The notes: generated from the letters alone by a model not told the origin. 64,000 bases of DNA from Pseudarthrobacter naphthalenicus (GCF_029076445.1 NZ_JARESG010000009.1:114614-178613), one strand, 5' to 3'; counted from the first letter of the stretch, positions 17,956 through 27,312 are shown. Translations and numbers: made by a program.

Positions 17956-19458
17956 TCAGGGGTGCGCGGGAACGCTTTCCAACTGCAGAGCCTTCGCTGT
18001 TGCCGCTTCGAGCTCGGCTGCCAGGTCCGGGTGCTCGTCAAGCTGCACGCCGTAGCCGGGCATCATGTCCTTCAGCTTGCCCTGCCAGCCCTTGAAGCTC
18101 TTCGGGAAGGCTTTCTGCAGCAGTTCGATCATGATGGGCACCGCAGTGGACGCTCCGGGGGACGCACCCAGGAGCGCTCCGATCGAGCCATCGCGGCCGG
18201 CGATCACTTCAGTGCCGAACTGCAGCACGCCGCCCTTCTTCGGATCCTTCTTGATGATCTGTACACGCTGGCCGGCGGTGATCAGTTCCCAGTCGCCGTC
18301 CTTGGCCTCGGGGTAGTACTCGCGCAGCGCCTCCACCTTGTCGCCATGGCGCTTGGCCACCTCTTTAATGAGGTACGCCGTGAGGTCCATGTTGTCCTTG
18401 GCCACGGCAAGCATCGGAATGATGTTGCTGGGGCGGATGGACAGCGGCAGGTCCAGGTAGGAGCCGTTCTTCAGGAAGTTCGTGGAGAAGCCGGCGTACG
18501 GGCCGAACAGGAGTGAACGCTTGCCGTTGACGTAGCGTGTGTCCAGGTGCGGTACGGACATGGGCGGGGCGCCCACGGAGGCCTGGCCGTAAACCTTGGC
18601 GCTGTGCTGGGCGGCGAGCTTCTCGTCGGTGCAGCGGAAAAACTGGCCGGACACGGGAAATCCGCCGTACCCCTTGCTCTCCGGAATTCCGGAGGCCTGC
18701 AGCAGGTGCAGTGCGCCGCCGCCCGCGCCGACGAACACAAACTTGGCATGGATCTTCCCATGCTCGCCGGAAGCGGGGTATTTCAGCGCAAGGTCCCAGC
18801 CGCCGTCGGACGCTTTGGTAATGCCGGTGACCTCGTGGCCGTAGTTGACCTCGACGCCGTTGTTGCCCAGGTAGGTGGTCAGCTCGCGGGTCAGCGCGCC
18901 GAAGTCCACGTCCGTGCCCTCAGCGGCCCGGGTGGCGGCGATCTGCTGCTTGGGGTCGCGGCCCTTGACGATCAGCGGAGCCCATTTGGCGATCTGGGCG
19001 TGGTCCTCGGAATACTCCATGCTCCGGAACAGCGTGTGGGGCTTGAGCGCCTCGTACCGGGTCTTGAGGAACTTGGTGTTGTTCTCGCCGATCACAAAAC
19101 TCATGTGCGGGACCGTGTTGATGAAGCCCTTGGGAGAGCCGATCAGCCGTTCCTGCACCAAGTGGGACCAGAACTGGCGGGAGAGCTGGAACTGTTCGTT
19201 GATCAGCAGCGCCTTGGCGGGATTCACCGAGCCGTCCTTGGCCGCGGGGGAGTAGTTAAGCTCGCACAGTGCGGCGTGGCCGGTCCCGGCGTTGTTCCAG
19301 GGGTCGGAGCTTTCCAGGCCCGGCTGGTCCAGACGCTCAAACAGGGAGATGGTCCAGTTCGGCTCGAGCTGCTTGATGAACGCCCCGAGGGTGGCGCTCA
19401 TGATGCCGCCGCCAATCAGTACGACGTCGGCATGTTGGGTCTTTGATATGAAGGTCAC
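17956..19458 (-). CDS. mqo: Malate:quinone oxidoreductase
   Basis: A 500-residue FAD-dependent peripheral membrane enzyme that oxidises malate to oxaloacetate and passes electrons to quinones. It begins with [22 protein letters not shown] (FAD-binding) and contains [55 protein letters not shown] and [15 protein letters not shown], all hallmarks of Mqo. The length is typical. The start is a GTG with GGAGA 7 nt upstream. It replaces or supplements NAD-linked malate dehydrogenase in the TCA cycle of many actinobacteria. Confidence 0.97.
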   Translation of the reverse strand: MTFISKTQHADVVLIGGGIMSATLGAFIKQLEPNWTISLFERLDQPGLESSDPWNNAGTGHAALCELNYSPAAKDGSVNPAKALLINEQFQLSRQFWSHLVQERLIGSPKGFINTVPHMSFVIGENNTKFLKTRYEALKPHTLFRSMEYSEDHAQIAKWAPLIVKGRDPKQQIAATRAAEGTDVDFGALTRELTTYLGNNGVEVNYGHEVTGITKASDGGWDLALKYPASGEHGKIHAKFVFVGAGGGALHLLQASGIPESKGYGGFPVSGQFFRCTDEKLAAQHSAKVYGQASVGAPPMSVPHLDTRYVNGKRSLLFGPYAGFSTNFLKNGSYLDLPLSIRPSNIIPMLAVAKDNMDLTAYLIKEVAKRHGDKVEALREYYPEAKDGDWELITAGQRVQIIKKDPKKGGVLQFGTEVIAGRDGSIGALLGASPGASTAVPIMIELLQKAFPKSFKGWQGKLKDMMPGYGVQLDEHPDLAAELEAATAKALQLESVPAHP

Positions 19459-19537
19459 AATCAGTCTCCGATAGCAGCGGCTCTGGCTGTCACAGAATAT
19501 CCCTGCCCGGCCCGCATACTGAAATTGGGCCCGGCCG

Positions 19538-21211
19538 TCAAGGCTTTAGCTGCACCTTCGTGAAAACTTCACTTAGTACGGGCGATGCCGGGTAGCTGCT
19601 GACGCGGTCCGAGAGGGCCAGGGCGGAAATGGGGAAGGCGATGGGAACGGCCGGGACGGTGGCCGCGATTTGGGCATTGATGGTGTGATATTGCTCGTCC
19701 CGCTCCTTGCCGGCGGGCAGCCCTCGGGCCCGGTTGATCTTGGAGAAGACCTGCGGGTCGTGGTATCCGAACTCACCGTTCTTCTCACCGAACAGGGGGC
19801 CTACGAAGTTTTCGGCGTCCGAGTAGGAGCCGTTCCAGCCGAGCAGGTGAAGCGCGTGGTCGCCCGGCGACTGGACCTTCTGGAGGTATCCGTCCGCCCA
19901 GTCCACCGGAACAGGCTTGATGTTAAACCCGACGGCGGTCAGCTGCCTGCTGAGTTCCGCGTAGATCTTCTCCGGGGTGGGAAGGTAAGGGCGGGTGGCG
20001 TTCAGCGGGTAGTAGAACCGGAGCTCTTCCCCGGCGTAGCCGGCTTCGGCGAGGTAGGCCTTTGCCTTGACGGGGTCGTGGCCCAGTTCCGGGGCTTCGT
20101 TATTGAAGCCGCTGATCTTGGGCGGGACAAACTGGGTGGCCTTGGCCGTGTTGTCGATAAAGAACTTGCGGATCAGCGTGTCTTTGTCGATCGCCAGTTC
20201 AACCGCCTGGCGGATCTTCAGGTTTTGCAGGATCGGGACTTCCTGGTTCATGCCCAGGTACATCACCGAGAACGGGTCGCGCTGGACAATCTGCATGCCC
20301 CGTTTGACGAGCTGATCAAAGTTCCCCACCGTGACGGCGTCGTACCCGTCAATTTTGCCGTCCAGCAGGGCCTGAAGCCGGGTCTGCGGGTGGTCGTAGG
20401 TCACAAAATTGATGGTGGCGATCTGCCCGCGCTCACCCCAGTAGCCCTTGTGGCTGACCAGGCGGACGCTGGTGTCGTCCCAGGCTGCCAGGCTGTACGG
20501 CCCCGTCCCAACGGGATTGGTGGCGAAGGCCGAGACGGGGTTGCTGTGCCTGGTCTGGTTGAGCACGTCCGCTGTGCCTGAGGCCAGGGCTGCGGGGGAG
20601 GCGATGGCGAACGCCGGCAGCGTCAGGGCTTGGAGGAACGCCGTAAACGGCTGGGTAAGGTCGATCCGGACGGTGTCCGGGGCCTCGGCGGTGCAGCTCT
20701 TGAAAATGGAGAGGGCTGCTTCGTCCGAATGCGCCTTGAAGACGCTCTTGAACGTAATGCCCGGCGCCTTGGCACGCAGTTCCGGGGAAAAGGCGAACCA
20801 GCGGTTGAAGTTCTGGCACACAGCATCGGCATTGAACGGGGTGCCGTCCTGGAACAAAACATCCGTGCGGAGCTTGAACGTGTAGCTGCGGCCTCCGTTT
20901 GAGTCGGTCCATTCGGTGGCCAGCAACGGGGTGGGCTTGCCGGTGGTTTGGTCAACTCCCACCAGGCCCTCCAGGATCTGCCTGGTGATCCGGTAGCTTT
21001 CCACATCGCTTGAGAGCGCCGGGTCCAGTCCCAAGGGCTGGGACGCCGTGCCGAACGTGAACGTTTCGGTGGGTTCCGCAGCCGGGGCGGAGGCATCAGG
21101 CGACGTGGACGACGGCGACGGCGAGGGGGTGCCGGTACAGGCCGTCAGGCCTAACGCCATAAAAACGGCGCTGGTCTTGAGGACCGTCCGCCGCGATGTA
21201 CTGCTGGGCAC
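19538..21211 (-). CDS. ABC transporter solute-binding lipoprotein (family 5, peptide/nickel type)
   Basis: A 557-residue extracytoplasmic binding protein of the SBP_bac_5 family ([74 protein letters not shown]). The signal peptide contains SRRTVLK, a Tat-like twin-arginine motif, and ends in a lipobox LTAC with Cys25, so it may be exported folded and then lipidated. The start is a GTG with AGGTG 8 nt upstream. No permease or ATPase genes adjoin it, so it is an orphan that must work with components encoded elsewhere. The ligand is probably an oligopeptide, but this is not proven. Confidence 0.9.
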   Translation of the reverse strand: MPSSTSRRTVLKTSAVFMALGLTACTGTPSPSPSSTSPDASAPAAEPTETFTFGTASQPLGLDPALSSDVESYRITRQILEGLVGVDQTTGKPTPLLATEWTDSNGGRSYTFKLRTDVLFQDGTPFNADAVCQNFNRWFAFSPELRAKAPGITFKSVFKAHSDEAALSIFKSCTAEAPDTVRIDLTQPFTAFLQALTLPAFAIASPAALASGTADVLNQTRHSNPVSAFATNPVGTGPYSLAAWDDTSVRLVSHKGYWGERGQIATINFVTYDHPQTRLQALLDGKIDGYDAVTVGNFDQLVKRGMQIVQRDPFSVMYLGMNQEVPILQNLKIRQAVELAIDKDTLIRKFFIDNTAKATQFVPPKISGFNNEAPELGHDPVKAKAYLAEAGYAGEELRFYYPLNATRPYLPTPEKIYAELSRQLTAVGFNIKPVPVDWADGYLQKVQSPGDHALHLLGWNGSYSDAENFVGPLFGEKNGEFGYHDPQVFSKINRARGLPAGKERDEQYHTINAQIAATVPAVPIAFPISALALSDRVSSYPASPVLSEVFTKVQLKP

Positions 21212-21398
21212 TCGTCTATCACCTCTGGGCTGTTTCTGGCCGGCGTCGCCAAGTGCGGGCCAGGGACACAGTCTAATTGACGTGGCTTGATGCTCCCGGG
21301 AGCCCCCTTAACGCCCGCACGGCGGCCCAATACCGCCGGCAAGGCGGCGGCCCGTTCCTCCCGGATCGGACCGCCGCCTGTTGCCGCAGTGATGCGGG

Positions 21399-22091
21399 CT
21401 ACTTGGGCATCAGCACCGAATCAATCAGGTAGACGGTGGCGTTCTTGGTCTTGACGCCGCCGCAGATGACGTTGGCGCCGTCCACCTGGAGCGCATTCCC
21501 GCTGCCGGTCACGGTGACAGAACCGCCCTGGACCGTGGCGTGGGTGCCCGCGATCTTGTCAGGGGTGATCTGGCCCGGGACCACGTGGTAGGTCAGGATC
21601 TTGCTCAGCAGGGCGTCGTCGGTCTTGAGGGTCTCGATGGTTGCCGGGTCAATCTTGGCGAAGGCGTCATCCACCGGTGCGAAGACCGTGAACTCGCCGC
21701 CGTTGAGCGTGTCCACCAGGTTGACTTTGGGGTTGAGCTTGCCGGAGACGGCAGCCGTGAGCGTGGTCAGGATGGGGTTGTTCGAAGCGGCGACGGCTAC
21801 CGGGTCAAGGGCCATGCCGGCAACTGAGCCTGCGCCGGTGGGGACCTTCTCCGCGTAGCCGGCGCAGCCCGGGCCCACCAGGTTGGCGGCCGGATCCATG
21901 GCGGCGGCGCTGGCCGACTTCGACGGTGACGGTGCCATGCTGGACGGAGCCATGCTGGACGTCGACGGGGCAGCGGACGGGGCGGTGGAGCTCGATGCCG
22001 TGGTGCTTGAGCCTCCGCAGGCGGTAAGGCTCAGCAGGGCTGCAGCTGCAACGCCTGCGACGGTGAAGGTTGTGCGCTTAAGTGACTGCAT
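21399..22091 (-). CDS. Fasciclin (FAS1) domain lipoprotein, MPT70/MPT83-like
   Basis: A 230-residue secreted lipoprotein. The signal peptide ends in LTAC (Cys25), then comes a Ser/Ala/Pro-rich linker and a single FAS1 domain from about residue 90. FAS1 hallmarks are [14 protein letters not shown], the H1 box [26 protein letters not shown], and the C-terminal [16 protein letters not shown]1 domains mediate adhesion. The start at 22091 is set by a strong AAGGAG 7 nt upstream; the longer frame to 22181 is rejected. A SigK-type promoter lies at 22208-22235, as for the mycobacterial relatives. Confidence 0.92.
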   Translation of the reverse strand: MQSLKRTTFTVAGVAAAALLSLTACGGSSTTASSSTAPSAAPSTSSMAPSSMAPSPSKSASAAAMDPAANLVGPGCAGYAEKVPTGAGSVAGMALDPVAVAASNNPILTTLTAAVSGKLNPKVNLVDTLNGGEFTVFAPVDDAFAKIDPATIETLKTDDALLSKILTYHVVPGQITPDKIAGTHATVQGGSVTVTGSGNALQVDGANVICGGVKTKNATVYLIDSVLMPK

Positions 22092-22207
22092 TTCGGTTCT
22101 CCTTGATATTTGGTTTCTGCCGATTTCTTGCCTGCGGCAGGCATGTCGCCTGCCGCGTGACCTGTTCCGACTGTCGGGCACCTGCCCTTGGCTGGTGTCT
22201 CACGGGG

Positions 22208-22235
22208 TATTCGGACGGAGTTCCGGAATGGATGG
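22208..22235 (-). promoter_or_regulatory. SigK-like ECF promoter (CCATCC-N15-CCGAATA)
   Basis: On the minus strand CCATCC (22235-22230) is followed after 15 nt by CCGAATA (22214-22208). As I recall it, the mycobacterial SigK consensus upstream of mpt70/mpt83 is CCATCC-N16/17-CCGAATA, so the spacer here is 1-2 nt short. It lies about 117 nt upstream of the fasciclin start. Confidence 0.55.
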
Positions 22236-22296
22236 GTGGATCGGAAAAGACTTCTCTGAGCGGGGCAGCTTTTGGCGGTCATGAGCTTAAATGCAA

Positions 22297-22324
22297 AGTT
22301 CCCGGGCCGTGGGGCCCGGGAACT
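22297..22324 (-). terminator. Intrinsic terminator of tRNA-Leu
   Basis: A perfect 12-bp stem AGTTCCCGGGCC/GGCCCGGGAACT with a 4-nt loop, followed on the minus strand by a T-rich tract. It lies just downstream of the tRNA-Leu gene. Confidence 0.75.
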
Positions 22325-22333
22325 GTGTCTGTG

Positions 22334-22415
22334 TGCGCAAGGGGGGACTTGAACCCCCACGCCCGAAGGCACAGGAACCTAAATCCTGCGTGTCTGCCAA
22401 TTTCACCACTCGCGC
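22334..22415 (-). tRNA. tRNA-Leu (anticodon TAG)
   Basis: An 82-nt class II tRNA. The acceptor stem GCGCGAG pairs with CTTGCGC, with one G-T pair. The anticodon stem CAGGA/TCCTG encloses the loop TTTAGGT, giving anticodon TAG (reads CUA and other CUN). There is a variable arm TGCCTTCGGGCG and a T arm GGGGGTTCAAGTCCCCC. The discriminator is A; CCA is not encoded. It decodes leucine. Confidence 0.95.
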
Positions 22416-22563
22416 GTGGCAGCCGACGTTGTGTCCCGCTCCGGCCAGCGTGCTGGACCGGTAGCAAAACGCACGACGGCGGATGCCAGCTTCCATTGTA
22501 GCCTCGGCCGGGTGCCCGTTCTGTCAGTCCGGGTGCCGCGGCGTCGTGGCGGAAGGTCTCCCC

Positions 22564-23037
22564 CTACGCGTCGAGGTTGAGGTCGCGGCGCAGTTTGGCC
22601 ACGTGCCCGGTGGCCCGCACGTTGTATTGCGCCAGTGCCACCTTGCCGTCCGGATCAACCACAATCGTGGAGCGGATCAGTCCCTCGTAGGTCCGGCCGT
22701 AGTTCTTCTTTTCACCCCATGCCCCGTAGGCCTCGGCCACAGCATGGTCCTGGTCTGACAGCAGCGGAAAACTCAGTTCTTCCTTGGCGGCAAACGCGGC
22801 GAGCTTTTCCACTGGGTCGGGGGAGACGCCCAGGACGCGGTACCCGGCCGCGGTGAAGGAGGCCAGATTGTCGCGGAAGTCGCATGCCTCTTTAGTACAG
22901 CCGGGGGTAGCGGCCGCCGGGTAGAAGTAGACGATGGTGTTTGCGCCACGGCCCGACGCCAGGCTGACGTCCTGACCCGACGAATCCTTAAGCGTGAAGT
23001 CAGGCGCCATGGCACCGGTTATGAGTCTTTCAGCCAA
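22564..23037 (-). CDS. bcp: Thioredoxin-dependent thiol peroxidase (BCP/PrxQ)
   Basis: A 157-residue peroxiredoxin of the BCP/PrxQ class that reduces peroxides with thioredoxin as donor. The active-site string PAAATPGCTKEACDFRDN holds the peroxidatic Cys in PGCTKE and the likely resolving Cys five residues later. Other family segments are APDFTLKDSSG, VLGVSPDPVEKLAAFA, FPLLSDQDHAVAEAYGAWG and GLIRSTIVVDPDGKV. AAGGAG lies 7 nt before the ATG. It is cytoplasmic. It is divergent from a MarR gene across 86 bp, which suggests MarR control of peroxide defence. Confidence 0.95.
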   Translation of the reverse strand: MAERLITGAMAPDFTLKDSSGQDVSLASGRGANTIVYFYPAAATPGCTKEACDFRDNLASFTAAGYRVLGVSPDPVEKLAAFAAKEELSFPLLSDQDHAVAEAYGAWGEKKNYGRTYEGLIRSTIVVDPDGKVALAQYNVRATGHVAKLRRDLNLDA

Positions 23038-23110
23038 TGTTGATCTCCTTGTTACGGGCGGGACATTCCACCCTAGTAAGCGTCCGGAATCGATGGTAAC
23101 CAGGCTTAGC

Positions 23111-23125
23111 TATACTTGCAGGTAT
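23111..23125 (+). promoter_or_regulatory. -10 box TATACT and overlapping MarR-type palindrome
   Basis: TATACT (23111-23116) ends 7 nt before the MarR start codon, with no Shine-Dalgarno between. A leaderless transcript is therefore likely. The imperfect palindrome ATACTTGCAGGTAT (23112-23125, 2 mismatched pairs) covers both the -10 and the start codon and would suit autorepression. Confidence 0.5.
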
Positions 23126-23588
23126 GCCTGACATGGATCGCTGGCCCACTGGGCGCTTATTATCCACTGCGGCGCGCCTTGTGGAGCACTCGTGGAACGA
23201 GAAGCTCGGCGCCATCGGACTGACGCATGCCGGCGTCATTGCCATTGAAGTGCTCGCAGCCCAAGGGCCCATGACGCAGGCCCAGCTTGCCCAGTTCGTC
23301 CGGGTACAGGCGCAGACCATGGGAAAGACGCTCACGCGCCTGGAGGCGCACGGCCACATTGCACGCGTGCGCAGCACTTCGGACCGGCGCAGCCAGGTTG
23401 TGTCCCTGACGGACAGCGGCCGGGAGGCGGCGGTTGCCGCCGTCGAGATGGAACGGTCAGTGCTGGCCGCGGCCACTATCGATCCTGATCTTCTTCGGCG
23501 CGAACTCCAGGCTGTTGTCCGCGAACTTGCCAGCCAGTTCTCCTCACCGGCTGCCCGCGCCCTCGTGGACGGCGCCCCGCTCGGTTAG
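23124..23588 (+). CDS. MarR-family transcriptional regulator
   Basis: A 154-residue winged-helix protein. The region MTQAQLAQFVRVQAQTMGKTLTRLEAHGHIARV is the helix-turn-helix and STSDRRSQVVSLTDSGRE the wing with its conserved D-x-R. Dimerisation helices occupy both ends. It probably regulates itself and the divergent bcp gene. The start codon lies at the predicted transcription start, consistent with a leaderless mRNA. It is not closely similar to the other MarR gene at 12977. Confidence 0.88.
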   Translation: MPDMDRWPTGRLLSTAARLVEHSWNEKLGAIGLTHAGVIAIEVLAAQGPMTQAQLAQFVRVQAQTMGKTLTRLEAHGHIARVRSTSDRRSQVVSLTDSGREAAVAAVEMERSVLAAATIDPDLLRRELQAVVRELASQFSSPAARALVDGAPLG

Positions 23589-23633
23589 AGCCCGCACCTC
23601 GTTTCTGAATTATCATGCGGATTTAGCGTTGCC

Positions 23634-23700
23634 TCCTCATAGTTGGTTACCGCGGCGGCCAACGCGGTGGGCCTGCATCTCAGGGTCACCGATGACTGAG
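23634..23700 (+). pseudogene. Possible remnant of a HipB-like antitoxin C-terminus
   Basis: An open stretch ending in ANAVGLHLRVTDD then a TGA, which overlaps the first codons of the hipA remnant by 8 nt. The ending resembles the C-terminus of Xre/HipB-like antitoxins that precede hipA in two-gene operons. No N-terminal helix-turn-helix is present upstream, where the intact MarR gene ends. The call rests on a short stretch and its position. Confidence 0.3.
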
Positions 23701-24345
23701 GATTTGCGCCGCCTTAAATTTGTGCGCAGCGCCGACGTCTACAAGGCCGGCAGGCTGGCCGGCCACCTGGAGAGGACTGAGCGCGGGAGTGTTGCCTTCT
23801 CCTACGCCACCGACTACCTCGTTTCGAGCGGCCCTCCCGTCAGCACCACCCTGCCCCTCGCCGCCGAGCCTGTGGAAACGGGCAGCGGGGCGCTGCCTGC
23901 CTTCTTCTCAGGGCTCCTGCCCGGGGGGCACCGGCTCACCGTGCTGAAGAACGCTGTGAAGACCAGCCTGGGCGACGAGCTCAGCCTGCTGCTGGCGGTC
24001 GGTGCACAGCGTCGTCACTGACCGGAACGGGCCGCCGGGATTGCTGGTGGAACGGTTCGACCGGCCCGCGCGGGGCAAGCGGAGTGGTCACCGGCATCAA
24101 AATACGCCGTGAGCTCTGTGGAAGTAGTGCTGGCGTTGGCCGGCTTATGCAAGGCCAGGGCCGTGGCCAGCAGGAATCTCTACCTGCAGTTCCTCTTCGC
24201 CTGGCTGACAGGAAACGGTGACCTGCACGCCAAGAACGCGGCGGTACTCGAGGGTCGGCGCGGCGGCTGGGTGGTGGCCCCCATGTATGCCCTTCACCGG
24301 GTCACCCTTGAGCCGCGCTATCCGGGAGCTGCGGCACCGCCGGGC
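23692..24345 (+). pseudogene. hipA: Degenerate hipA toxin kinase
   Basis: The HipA N-subdomain is intact from the ATG at 23692 (VYKAGRLAGHLERTERGSVAFSY, LPAFFSGLLPGGHRLTVLKN, TSLGDELSLLLAVGA). The frame then breaks at about 24008. Short pieces of the core follow in other frames: GLLVERFDRP near 24040, then LYLQFLFAWLTGNGDLHAKN (24180-24240, the kinase catalytic segment) ending near VAPMY. Most of the central ATP-binding region is missing and the C-terminus is unrecognisable. HipA kinases phosphorylate GltX. This copy cannot make a full enzyme, although the N-terminal fragment of about 109 residues still has a start and stop. Confidence 0.8.
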
Positions 24346-24484
24346 ACAGATGAGCGTCCAGCAGGAGCTCAGTTTCAGACCAGCGTTCGAGCGGGGACCA
24401 GTGTGTGGTTTCGGCGGGAGGAACTTTCGGGCAAAGCGAAACCCCGCCTTCTGGCTTGTGGCCATGAAGACGGGGTTTCCGTGG

Positions 24485-24557
24485 TGCACCCCCCGGGACT
24501 TGAACCCGGAACCCATTGATTAAGAGTCAATTGCTCTGCCAATTGAGCTAGAGGTGC
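24485..24557 (-). tRNA. tRNA-Lys (anticodon CTT)
   Basis: A 73-nt tRNA. The acceptor stem GCACCTC pairs with GGGGTGC (one T-G pair). The D arm is AGCTCAATTGGCAGAGCA. The anticodon stem TTGA/TCAA closes a loop holding CTT, and the T arm is CCGGGTTCAAGTCCCGG. The discriminator is A. It decodes AAG. Confidence 0.95.
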
Positions 24558-24672
24558 ATCTCTTTGCGGTGATCTCCATGGCTTTTTCTTTCCCGGTTGA
24601 TCTCCGCAACGACATGAAACTCTACACGAACTTCCGGTGCATGTGAAATCGACGGAGCGCAGTGAGGGGCTG

Positions 24673-25911
24673 TCAGGCCGGCGGCGCCAGAATCAGTACA
24701 AAATCAGGGTTTTGGTTGTTGCTGAGCAGCCAAAATCCGCCCTCGGGGGTCCGGATGACATCCCGGATCCGGCCATACTCCCCTGTGAAATGGGACACAG
24801 GGGCGCCCGCATCCTCACCGCTCAGGGCAACGGTCCACAGCCGCTGTCCGCGGAGGGCCCCCAGGTATGCGGTGGAGCCGGCGATTTCCAGCCCGCTGGG
24901 TGAAGAATCCGCCGTCGAAGGCCAGACGACCTTGGCATCCAGGTACTCCTTGCGATGCGGCGCACCGGTCACGGCCGGCCACCCGTAATTCCCGCCAGGC
25001 AGGATGAGGTTCAGCTCGTCATTGACGTCGGGGCCGAATTCGCTGGCCCACAGCCGCCCTTCGCTGTCCCAGGCCAGTCCCTGGACGTTCCGGTGCCCGA
25101 GGCTGTAGACCGCGTTGCCGAACGGGTTGCCGGGGGCGGGCTTGCCGTCCGTGGTGATCCTGAGGATCTTGCCGCCGAGCGCGTTGGGGTCCTGGGGCTG
25201 CTCCCGGCGCTGCGAATCACCGGTGCCAACATACAAGTACCCGTCGGGGCCGAACCGGATTCTGCCGCCGTTGTGGGTTGTGGCTTTGGGGATGCCGGTG
25301 AAAACAATCTCCGGATCACCAAAGGCCAACGACCCGCCGGGTTTTTCTGTCAGTTTGGTCCTGGCGATCCGGTTGTCCTGAGGCGAGGTGTAGTAGAGGT
25401 ACAGGTAGCCGTCGGCGGCAAAGGCGGGGGAGAGGGCAAGGCCGAGGAGTCCACCTTCGCCGGCAGGGCTGACTCCCGGGACCCGGCCGATGGTGGTGGC
25501 GTGGTCGTCCTTCACGGCCTTGAGCAGCGCAGTTTCACGCTCAGAAATGACGGCCGTGCCGTTCGGCAGGAATACGGCGGCCCAGGGAATGTCGAGCTGC
25601 AGGTCGAGGCGTTTGAGGACCGCCGGAGCGGCAGCAGCGCCCGTGGCATGGCCGCCCTGGCCGCCCGCCGACGCAGGGGCCGTGCCGGTGGGCTCACTGC
25701 CGCCTGTCGGGGTGCCGTTTCCGTTCCCGGTGCATCCGGACAGCAGCAGTGCGGCGCACAGCGCCATCGCGCCGGAACGGAACCCGGCGGTCCGGGCTGT
25801 CCGCCCCCGTCCTGCGGCGTGGTCAGAGGCGCGTCCGCCGGGGCGGCCGGAACCCCGCAGCCTCTGCATGGGCCTCGGACTCGAACCAGACATCTGCCGT
25901 GGTCTGCTCAT
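24673..25911 (-). CDS. PQQ-dependent sugar dehydrogenase-type lipoprotein
   Basis: A soluble glucose/aldose dehydrogenase-type beta-propeller: GEGGLLGLALSPAF, GYLYLYYTS, HNGGRIRFGPDGYLYVGTGD, GHRNVQGLAWDSEGRLWASEFG and ELNLILPGGNYGWP. A hydrophobic segment ending in the lipobox LLLSGC marks it as a surface lipoprotein. The family oxidises sugars or related substrates using PQQ, although many actinobacterial members are untested. The start is uncertain. 25911 has the best Shine-Dalgarno (GAGGAAGGG, 9 nt) but gives a long basic N-terminus; 25869 is an alternative. Either start overlaps the 3' end of the upstream sunset-domain gene, implying coupling. Confidence 0.82.
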   Translation of the reverse strand: MSRPRQMSGSSPRPMQRLRGSGRPGGRASDHAAGRGRTARTAGFRSGAMALCAALLLSGCTGNGNGTPTGGSEPTGTAPASAGGQGGHATGAAAAPAVLKRLDLQLDIPWAAVFLPNGTAVISERETALLKAVKDDHATTIGRVPGVSPAGEGGLLGLALSPAFAADGYLYLYYTSPQDNRIARTKLTEKPGGSLAFGDPEIVFTGIPKATTHNGGRIRFGPDGYLYVGTGDSQRREQPQDPNALGGKILRITTDGKPAPGNPFGNAVYSLGHRNVQGLAWDSEGRLWASEFGPDVNDELNLILPGGNYGWPAVTGAPHRKEYLDAKVVWPSTADSSPSGLEIAGSTAYLGALRGQRLWTVALSGEDAGAPVSHFTGEYGRIRDVIRTPEGGFWLLSNNQNPDFVLILAPPA

Positions 25912-27034
25912 AGTCGGGGTGCCCTTCCTCGTAATAGACCATCGCGCGGGCGTCACCCTTGACCGCGTAGTCTGCAGGTCCCCTGCCGTCAGGGCCCGGC
26001 GAGGCGGAGCCGGCGCCGTAGGGCTGCTCCGCCGCGAGGTGGCCGATTGGTTCGGCGGCAGGTTCGGCGGCAAGTTCCGCGGCGGGCTCGTGGCCCGCAG
26101 GAGATGCCCTGTGCGTTCCGGGTTCGTTGCCCGGCGCCGCCTGCCCGGGCACGGTGGCTGAATCATGGCCCGCGGGGCCGGCCGGCAGATCGCTCGTCAG
26201 CTCGTCCGCCGCCGCAGTCTCGGCTCCCGGAAGCGTGGGGGCATGCGGGTCTGTGTACTCCGAGTGGTGGACGTAGTGGGTGCCTTCGGTTGTTTCCGGG
26301 GCTAACTCCGGCGAGGCAGCCGGTTCGGCAGGCACCGGTTCAGTCCGCGGTGAGGCTGCGGAGCCGGCGGCTGCAGCGGCAGCGGCAGCACCGCCGGCAG
26401 CGCCTCCACTCAGGCCGGTCGCCGCCGGGTGGGCCGAGCCGCCGGTTTCTGACCACTGCGTTTCCCACTCATCCTCGGCCTGGCGGCCTGTGGCTCCCGC
26501 CCCGGCGGCGGCAGCCTCGGGGGCGATTGGCCCGCCCTGCCTGGAAGGCTCTTGGCCGGCTGCTGAATCTTCAGCCTCGCGGTGTTCCGCGGCGACCGGC
26601 ATATCTGCCTCAGCCGCGGAGGCCCCGCGCTCCGGGGTTTCTGCTGCCAGGGAGTCCTTTGCAGTGCTGGCCTCGCGCCCTCCACCAACGTTTCTTTCGC
26701 CGGCGGAGTCCGATGCCACGGCGGATGTCCCGGCGGGCTGGTGGCCGGAAGTATCGGACGGCACCAGGTCCTCCTCGGCCGTGGTGGGCGGCGTGGGTTC
26801 CGCAGGGGCGCCAAAACCTGCGGCACCGGGAAGGCCGGTGGTGCCGGCAGCTTCCGCTGAGGCCGCAGCGCTTCCGCCGGACAGGGCGCCCTCTGCCCGC
26901 CGGGCCGGCATGCCGCCCTGAGCCGCGCCGCCCTGAGCCGTGCCGCCCTTATCCGAAGAGTTGCTTCGGTTCAGCAGCCACCACACAATGCCGACAATCA
27001 GCACAATCACAATGATCCAGAAGACAATATCCAC
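25823..27034 (-). CDS. Membrane-anchored Ala/Glu-rich protein with C-terminal sunset domain
   Basis: A 403-residue protein. An N-terminal membrane helix (VDIVFWIIVIVLIVGIVWWLL) is followed by about 300 residues of low-complexity Ala/Gly/Glu/Pro-rich sequence, probably disordered. A compact C-terminal motif, YAVKGDARAMVYY then PDYEQTTADVWFESEAHAEA, ends in AGFRPP; this matches the sunset domain. The GTG at 27034 has GAAAGG about 7 nt upstream; the ATG at 27061 lacks one. Function is unknown. The short N-terminus suggests the bulk may face either side; orientation is not settled. It overlaps the sugar dehydrogenase gene. Confidence 0.78.
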   Translation of the reverse strand: MDIVFWIIVIVLIVGIVWWLLNRSNSSDKGGTAQGGAAQGGMPARRAEGALSGGSAAASAEAAGTTGLPGAAGFGAPAEPTPPTTAEEDLVPSDTSGHQPAGTSAVASDSAGERNVGGGREASTAKDSLAAETPERGASAAEADMPVAAEHREAEDSAAGQEPSRQGGPIAPEAAAAGAGATGRQAEDEWETQWSETGGSAHPAATGLSGGAAGGAAAAAAAAGSAASPRTEPVPAEPAASPELAPETTEGTHYVHHSEYTDPHAPTLPGAETAAADELTSDLPAGPAGHDSATVPGQAAPGNEPGTHRASPAGHEPAAELAAEPAAEPIGHLAAEQPYGAGSASPGPDGRGPADYAVKGDARAMVYYEEGHPDYEQTTADVWFESEAHAEAAGFRPPRRTRL

Positions 27035-27201
27035 AGCTGGGCCTTTCAGTCCGGATGGCATGGTTGCCGTTTCTTGACGGTACGTCGGTGCGAACAGGAC
27101 TGTCTAGGTCGCTGCGAGGAGAGGGCGCCGGTTCAGCGACGGCCCACGTCCCCCGGCCGTTCCCCTCTGCCTCCCGCCGGGAACACGGAGGCACGCGCGA
27201 G

Positions 27202-27216
27202 TCTCAATATTTGAGA
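27202..27216. promoter_or_regulatory. Candidate branched-chain amino acid operator at ilvD (TCTCA-N5-TGAGA)
   Basis: The core of a longer perfect palindrome (GAGTCTCAA-TAT-TTGAGACTC, 27199-27219) about 95 bp upstream of ilvD. The identical TCTCA-N5-TGAGA architecture recurs at leuB (42079-42093). An IclR-type leucine regulator (LtbR/NdgR class) is a reasonable candidate ligand; this is inference. Confidence 0.55.
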
Positions 27217-27312
27217 CTCCTGTCCACAGTATGGTCGAAATATTCATGGAATCGGCCCAAAACGGGGGATTTTGGTCTTCCGCATTGGCGCGGGAGTCAT
27301 AGACTTTGAGCC

